Shown one piece after another: positions 60,274 to 64,000 of a stretch of DNA of 64,000 bases (position 1 is the first letter of the stretch; each line of letters starts with the position of its first letter). The stretch covers positions 29,255 through 93,254 of the forward strand of contig NZ_ML974138.1 of NCBI RefSeq assembly GCF_004143485.2, written 5' to 3'. The notes below the pieces were generated by a model. It saw nothing but the letters and a program-made list of their open reading frames with translations, did no database searches and was not told the origin of the DNA. Source of the DNA: Halorussus amylolyticus (GTDB lineage Archaea > Halobacteriota > Halobacteria > Halobacteriales > Haladaptataceae). A program made the position numbers and the translations under genes.

Positions 60274-60306
60274 CAACAGTTATCATACGGAGCGCAATAA
60301 CTGTTG
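60274..60306. promoter_or_regulatory. Inverted repeat in the HTH-10 regulator promoter
   Basis: CAACAGTTAT (60274-60283) and ATAACTGTTG (60297-60306), perfect reverse complements separated by 13 bp. It begins 5 bp upstream of the regulator ATG, which fits an autoregulatory operator. A TAACAA/TTGTTA pair at 60532-60547 has related half-sites. Confidence 0.5.
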
Positions 60307-60705
60307 GTATTCGATTTTTCAGCCCACACATCCATAGGATTACAAAAGAAAACCGTGTTGGAGTGTGATTTGGCAGTCGTATGTAAATTCGGCATTTCGG
60401 TGAGGGGTTGAACGAGCTACTTCGACACGAATCGGACGGTTCCACACCGATTCGGCGCGGACGCCGCCCGGCGTGTTCGAGACGGCTTGGAAAGTGAGAT
60501 ACTAGACAAATTCCCAATACGACCAGAAGTATAACAATAAGTTGTTACTTATCCTACCGAGACAGGGAAAACAGGACGCGGGCGAATCGTCACGGCCAGG
60601 GCATAAGCATCATTTGAATGCTAAGTTCACCGGAATTATCACACGTATCCTCCGAAGGACAAGTATTATAAATGAACTCCGTGAAAGGGAGTACCAAGAG
60701 AGCTA
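60307..60705. other. Intergenic region before the CHAT locus
   Basis: About 400 bp with AT-rich parts. It holds the operator-like inverted repeats described above, an inverted repeat CGAATCGG/CCGATTCG at about 60430, and a TATA-like gtattataaat at 60663-60673 that could serve the gene at 60706. No gene could be supported. Confidence 0.4.
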
Positions 60706-61458
60706 ATGGCGACGGACAGCAGCGACGGACGCGGGCAGAGCGAGACCACATCCGACGACGAACTCACCGAGTTTCGAAGCCACTTGAATCGACTGAAGCA
60801 GACGGGCTGTACGATTCTCGTGGTCGGAGACGCACCCCGCCGTCTGTTCACGCGGACCAGCGCGCAGTTGCTGGGCGACGACGACACCGTCCGCTATCGG
60901 CTCGTCGCCGCAACCGACGCGACTATCGAGAGCATCGTCGAGCGCCTTCCCGCGGCCGAGCAACTGCCGTGTCCGCTCGCCGACACCGTCCACATCCTGA
61001 ATCACGCCGGAGCGCCGCGCTCGATGACGGCGGCGAGCAACCCCGACGCGCCGCCGAGTTTCGCCGACGTTCGAGAGACGCGCATCGCCGACCCGGAGTT
61101 GGCGGGGCTTCAGTCGGCGCTAATCGATGGCATCGAGGAGTTCGCTCGGGGCACCGACCTCCGACCCGCCGACCTCCGCGTCGGCGTCGATTCGCTCAAG
61201 CCGCTCGTGGACCACTACGGCGAGGACGTCGTCCGGCGATGTCTCAGAATCGTGGGCGGACACGTCCGCGACCACGACGCGATGGCCCACTACGTCCTCC
61301 CCGGAGCCTACGAGAGCGACCGCGTGCAGGCGCTCGTGGACGAGGTGGACCTCGTCATCGAGGTCCGGGGCGTGAACCCCAACGAGTACGACCACGGCGC
61401 ACAGCAGCGGTGGCGGGTCCCGAGTCGCGACCTCACGATGGACTGGACACCGCTGTAG
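60706..61458 (+). CDS. DUF7504-like protein of the CHAT locus
   Basis: A 250-aa soluble protein. It begins with an acidic/Ser-rich tail, then LTEFRSHLNRLKQTGCTILVVGDAPRR, an alpha/beta fold like that of the haloarchaeal DUF7504 family. The segment TILVVGDAP resembles a nucleotide-binding first strand but lacks a complete Walker A (no GKS/T). It is followed after 84 bp by the CHAT-domain gene on the same strand. Role unknown; perhaps a regulatory or sensor partner. Confidence 0.7.
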   Translation: MATDSSDGRGQSETTSDDELTEFRSHLNRLKQTGCTILVVGDAPRRLFTRTSAQLLGDDDTVRYRLVAATDATIESIVERLPAAEQLPCPLADTVHILNHAGAPRSMTAASNPDAPPSFADVRETRIADPELAGLQSALIDGIEEFARGTDLRPADLRVGVDSLKPLVDHYGEDVVRRCLRIVGGHVRDHDAMAHYVLPGAYESDRVQALVDEVDLVIEVRGVNPNEYDHGAQQRWRVPSRDLTMDWTPL

Positions 61459-61542
61459 GCGGGTCGGAATCACCCCGCCGACGTCCGCAAATATTTGCGA
61501 GCGGACTGAAACACTGGAAGACGATTCGACTCGGCTCTCACT

Positions 61543-63675
61543 ATGTACCCCGAATTTACGCGGCTATCCGACGCCGCCGGACTCGAAGTCGTAGACCCCA
61601 TCGAGACCCGGCGAATGACGTTCGCCACCGGCAGGTCGGTCGAGCCGACGCCCGCCGACCCCGGCCGGTTCACCTTCCCGGTCGATTCGGCGTGTCGGAT
61701 TCGGACCGACCGGCTTTCGCTCCGGTACGCGATTCCGGTGGACGTTCGCGCGCCGGACGGGACTCACCGGGAGTCCATCGACCCGCCCGCCGCGAGCGAG
61801 TTTCCCGCGGGCGAGCACCTGCTGGAACTTCACGGGCCGATAAAGGTGTACGTCCGGGTCGCGGGCGCGGTCGGCGTCGGGACCGACGCCGACTCGCTTC
61901 ACTTCGAGTTCGGCGAGCGCACCGCGGTCGAAATCGGCGCGCGGTCGTACCACAGTTCGCCCGCCGCGACGGTCACGGTGCCCGACGACCCCGAGGCGAT
62001 GATGGAGGCGATTTCGGCGTTTTCGTCCTCGCTCAAGACGACGTCGCCCGAGCGCGCGTGGCCGACCCTGCGGGGCCATCCGCCCCGCGTCGAGCGCGGC
62101 GACGAACTCATCGTTCCGAAGGGTCTCGAATCGCCCGAGACGGGCGTCGAAATCCGACTCCCGCCGGAGTACGGCCACGTCTACACGGTCGCGCCGTTGG
62201 CGTACTACCTCGGTGCGGAGGTGGTGGCGGGCGAGACGGCTCGACTGACCACCGAATCGGGGGCCTCCCACCACCTCGGCGACGACCTCTCGGCAATGGC
62301 CGACGAGACCGAACGTCTCCTCAAGCGGACGGTCCTCCTCGACTGCGTGACCCGAACCGAGGGCTACTACCCCGACGACCTCCACGAGCGCGAGGTCCTC
62401 GAATCGCGGGTGGACCTCGACTTCGCCGCGCTCTACGACGCGCCGTTCGGCGAGCGACTCGCGGCCTACCTCGCGGTGCCCGACGACGCGCTCGACGACG
62501 TGCTCCCGACGTGGCACCGGGTCACCCACGTCGAGACCGACCCCGGACCCGAGCCGGTCGAACTCCTGCCGTACGTCGTCAACGACCTCTCGGTCGTCCG
62601 GGTGAACGCGGTCGGCGACGACGCGTGGACCCCGAGCGAGACCCAGCGCCGGACCGGCGAAGCGACCGGCGACTTCGTACGGTCGGTGGGAGTCCGAAGC
62701 CCGGAGCTGTCCCAGAGCGGGACCGAAGACGGCGGGAACTCGGCGCGCGGCGTGCCCGGCGACGGCGGCTACACCCCGCTTCCGGAGACCGACGCGCTCG
62801 AACAGGCGTGGATTGGCGACCGGACACCGATTCAGGGCACCAAGCTCCTTCCCGCGGCGTTCGCGAACGAGACGCCCGCGCCGACCGACGGCGTGGTCGA
62901 GATTACGGTGGTCTGCAACGACGAGGAGATGCGCGAGGAGTGGGAGACGGTGTCGGAAATCTACGCCGACCGCGACGACGTGCAGGTCAGCGCGACCTGC
63001 GAGTTCGGAGTCACAACTGACGACCTCCGGGACCTGCTCGCCCGCGAGAGCGACATGTTCCACTTCATCGGCCACATCGACGGCCGGGGGTTCCAGTGCC
63101 CGGACGGCGTCCTCGACGCCGAGGAAATCGACGAGACGGGCGCGACGGCCGTCCTCCTCAACGGCTGTCGGTCGCACGACCAGGGAATCGCGCTCGTGGA
63201 GGCCGGAGCGAACGCGGCGGTCGTGAGCCTCGCGGACCTGTGGAACTCGGGCGCAATCGAAGTCGGCGAGACGCTGGCGAGACTGTTCTATCACGGCTTC
63301 AGCATCGGTCACGCGATGGAAATCGTCCGGGAGTACACGTCGCTCGGGAATCAGTACGTGGTGATGGGGGACCCAGGAATGGAACTCGCGCAGTGTAATA
63401 ACGGGATTCCATTTATTTATCATCTAACAGAGGTTTCAAACAGGGCAGGTGAATGGGAAGCAGAATTCTATACCTACCCCCTACGGACTCACAGCATTGG
63501 TACAATAGTTATTTCATACGCAGAATATATAGATAAATACTATATCGCAAGTGGTAAATGCAATAAAAGGACAATAAATAAAGAAGAGTTGGAAAAAACA
63601 ATTCCAAAATGGTCAGCACCGCTAGTATTAGACGGTGAATTAACGTGGGGAGAGCTTTTATTGGATGAAGATTAG
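61543..63675 (+). CDS. CHAT-domain (caspase-like) protease candidate
   Basis: A 710-aa protein. The N-terminal 480 residues form a large beta-rich and mixed domain with no clear family. From about 490 a caspase-like CHAT domain is visible: the catalytic His H511 (FHFIGHIDGRG) and Cys C542 (LLNGCRS) are in the usual order, followed by SLADLWNSGA and the C-terminal QYVVMGDPGMEL motif at about 611. After residue about 616 the sequence becomes AT-rich in codon use (63390 to the stop) and looks like a distinct C-terminal domain. The peptidase is likely to be activated by a partner or ligand. It overlaps the stop of the convergent peptide gene. Confidence 0.75.
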   Translation: MYPEFTRLSDAAGLEVVDPIETRRMTFATGRSVEPTPADPGRFTFPVDSACRIRTDRLSLRYAIPVDVRAPDGTHRESIDPPAASEFPAGEHLLELHGPIKVYVRVAGAVGVGTDADSLHFEFGERTAVEIGARSYHSSPAATVTVPDDPEAMMEAISAFSSSLKTTSPERAWPTLRGHPPRVERGDELIVPKGLESPETGVEIRLPPEYGHVYTVAPLAYYLGAEVVAGETARLTTESGASHHLGDDLSAMADETERLLKRTVLLDCVTRTEGYYPDDLHEREVLESRVDLDFAALYDAPFGERLAAYLAVPDDALDDVLPTWHRVTHVETDPGPEPVELLPYVVNDLSVVRVNAVGDDAWTPSETQRRTGEATGDFVRSVGVRSPELSQSGTEDGGNSARGVPGDGGYTPLPETDALEQAWIGDRTPIQGTKLLPAAFANETPAPTDGVVEITVVCNDEEMREEWETVSEIYADRDDVQVSATCEFGVTTDDLRDLLARESDMFHFIGHIDGRGFQCPDGVLDAEEIDETGATAVLLNGCRSHDQGIALVEAGANAAVVSLADLWNSGAIEVGETLARLFYHGFSIGHAMEIVREYTSLGNQYVVMGDPGMELAQCNNGIPFIYHLTEVSNRAGEWEAEFYTYPLRTHSIGTIVISYAEYIDKYYIASGKCNKRTINKEELEKTIPKWSAPLVLDGELTWGELLLDED

Positions 63676-63806
63676 GGACCGCTTTTCATACCACCATCAG
63701 CGAGCACGGGCATAGACACTGTCAGAAGTAGTATCAGTAACCAAAGCGCGCTCAGTAGTTTTGGGTGTTCGACAATCCAGTTCGTACAGTCTGACTTTTT
63801 CGACAT
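63672..63806 (-). CDS. 44-aa single-helix membrane peptide (DUF7503-like)
   Basis: ATG at 63806 to TAA at 63672. The peptide has a basic N-terminus, WIVEHPKLLSALWLLILLLT as a hydrophobic helix, then a small polar tail (MPVLADGGMKSGP). It matches the length and HPxLL-plus-helix pattern of haloarchaeal DUF7503 peptides. AT-rich sequence about 30 bp upstream (tctaattttcta) fits a leaderless promoter. The stop codons of this gene and the CHAT gene overlap (63672-63675). Confidence 0.6.
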   Translation of the reverse strand: MSKKSDCTNWIVEHPKLLSALWLLILLLTVSMPVLADGGMKSGP

Positions 63807-63939
63807 CACAGATAATACTCACGGATGTGTAACTATCTAATTTTCTAAATATTGTCAATAAGAAAAATTAAGTATAAAGTCCAAAAACACTACTTCTTTA
63901 AGATGTTCACCCGTGTGTCACTTAAACTCTCGCACAGCG

Positions 63940-64000
63940 TCGGGGTGGGGCCCCCCCGGCCGAAACCCCCCCCCGCCCCCCCCACAACCAAAAGAGGGCC
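63940..64000. other. Low-complexity G/C-rich end, possible contig end
   Basis: From about 63940 the sequence is mainly C runs with scattered other bases, like the artefact at 25107-25187. Nothing can be annotated in it. The stretch 63807-63939 before it is AT-rich and shows no gene. Confidence 0.6.

Noticed and set aside
60672..63020. 782-codon frame overlapping the CHAT locus
   Set aside because: Arg/Gly-rich shadow in another frame of two well-supported genes.
1..64000. Insertion sequence, transposase, integrase or rRNA
   Set aside because: No DDE or serine/tyrosine recombinase motifs, terminal repeats with target duplications or rRNA segments were recognised.

Overview
This 64 kb window is haloarchaeal (class Halobacteria). 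The evidence is a GC-rich sequence with strongly acidic proteins, AT-rich TATA boxes 25-30 bp upstream of start codons that look leaderless, many Tat (twin-arginine) signals, halocyanin, a HalX response regulator, bacterio-opsin-activator-like (HTH-10) regulators and many small zinc-ribbon proteins. The genus cannot be fixed from the sequence. No rRNA, CRISPR array, transposase or complete mobile element was seen. There is one tRNA (Gly, CCC). Runs of G and C at about 25.11-25.19 kb and at the right end look like low-quality sequence, and the right end may be a contig end.

Layout. 0-3.1 kb: start of a membrane protein and a giant FAD/Fe-S dehydrogenase of the lactate/glycolate type. 3.4-10.2 kb: an accessory-looking block with a DUF6498-like membrane protein, a stand-alone MCM N-terminal-domain protein, PadR and winged-helix regulators, and a ParA-type ATPase with a small coupled partner gene. 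Seven arrays in which CG recurs every 6 bp surround these genes. A DUF192 lipoprotein and pyroglutamyl peptidase follow. 10.2-19.1 kb: one minus-strand operon of dipeptide-type ABC transporter + class III CoA-transferase + CitE-like lyase, next to an HTH-10 regulator. 19.4-22.2 kb: LutC and a LutB/LutA-like fusion whose reading frame carries three long perfect palindromes. 22.3-35.2 kb: mixed genes, including a kinase-fold protein without its catalytic Asp, a HEAT-repeat pseudokinase, tRNA-Gly, a macro-domain protein, a histidine kinase, a universal stress protein and a FilR1-like regulator. Two intergenic plus-strand elements, at 24.6 and 35.35 kb, share a 12-mer and a 10-mer and fold well, so they are candidate structured RNAs.

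35.5-45.2 kb: an orphan peptide-binding protein, a DUF7521-like membrane protein with its HTH partner, multicopper oxidase plus halocyanin, a second FilR1-like regulator, a repeat-rich intergenic stretch, DUF1059 and OsmC proteins sharing a promoter motif, nucleoside phosphorylase and M48 protease. 45.3-49.9 kb: a four-gene DUF4129-DUF7269-DUF58-DUF7519-like operon. 50-52.6 kb: a membrane histidine kinase, a NikR-like regulator and small proteins. 52.7-60.3 kb: a second transport-metabolism operon (sugar-type ABC transporter + class III CoA-transferase + HMGL/isopropylmalate-synthase-like enzyme) with its own HTH-10 regulator, echoing the 10-19 kb operon.

60.7-63.8 kb: the best candidate for a little-described system. 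A 250-aa DUF7504-like protein is followed by a 710-aa protein with a CHAT (caspase-like) protease dyad, and a convergent 44-aa single-helix membrane peptide overlaps the protease stop codon. The last 95 codons of the protease gene and the peptide gene are markedly AT-rich compared with everything before them.
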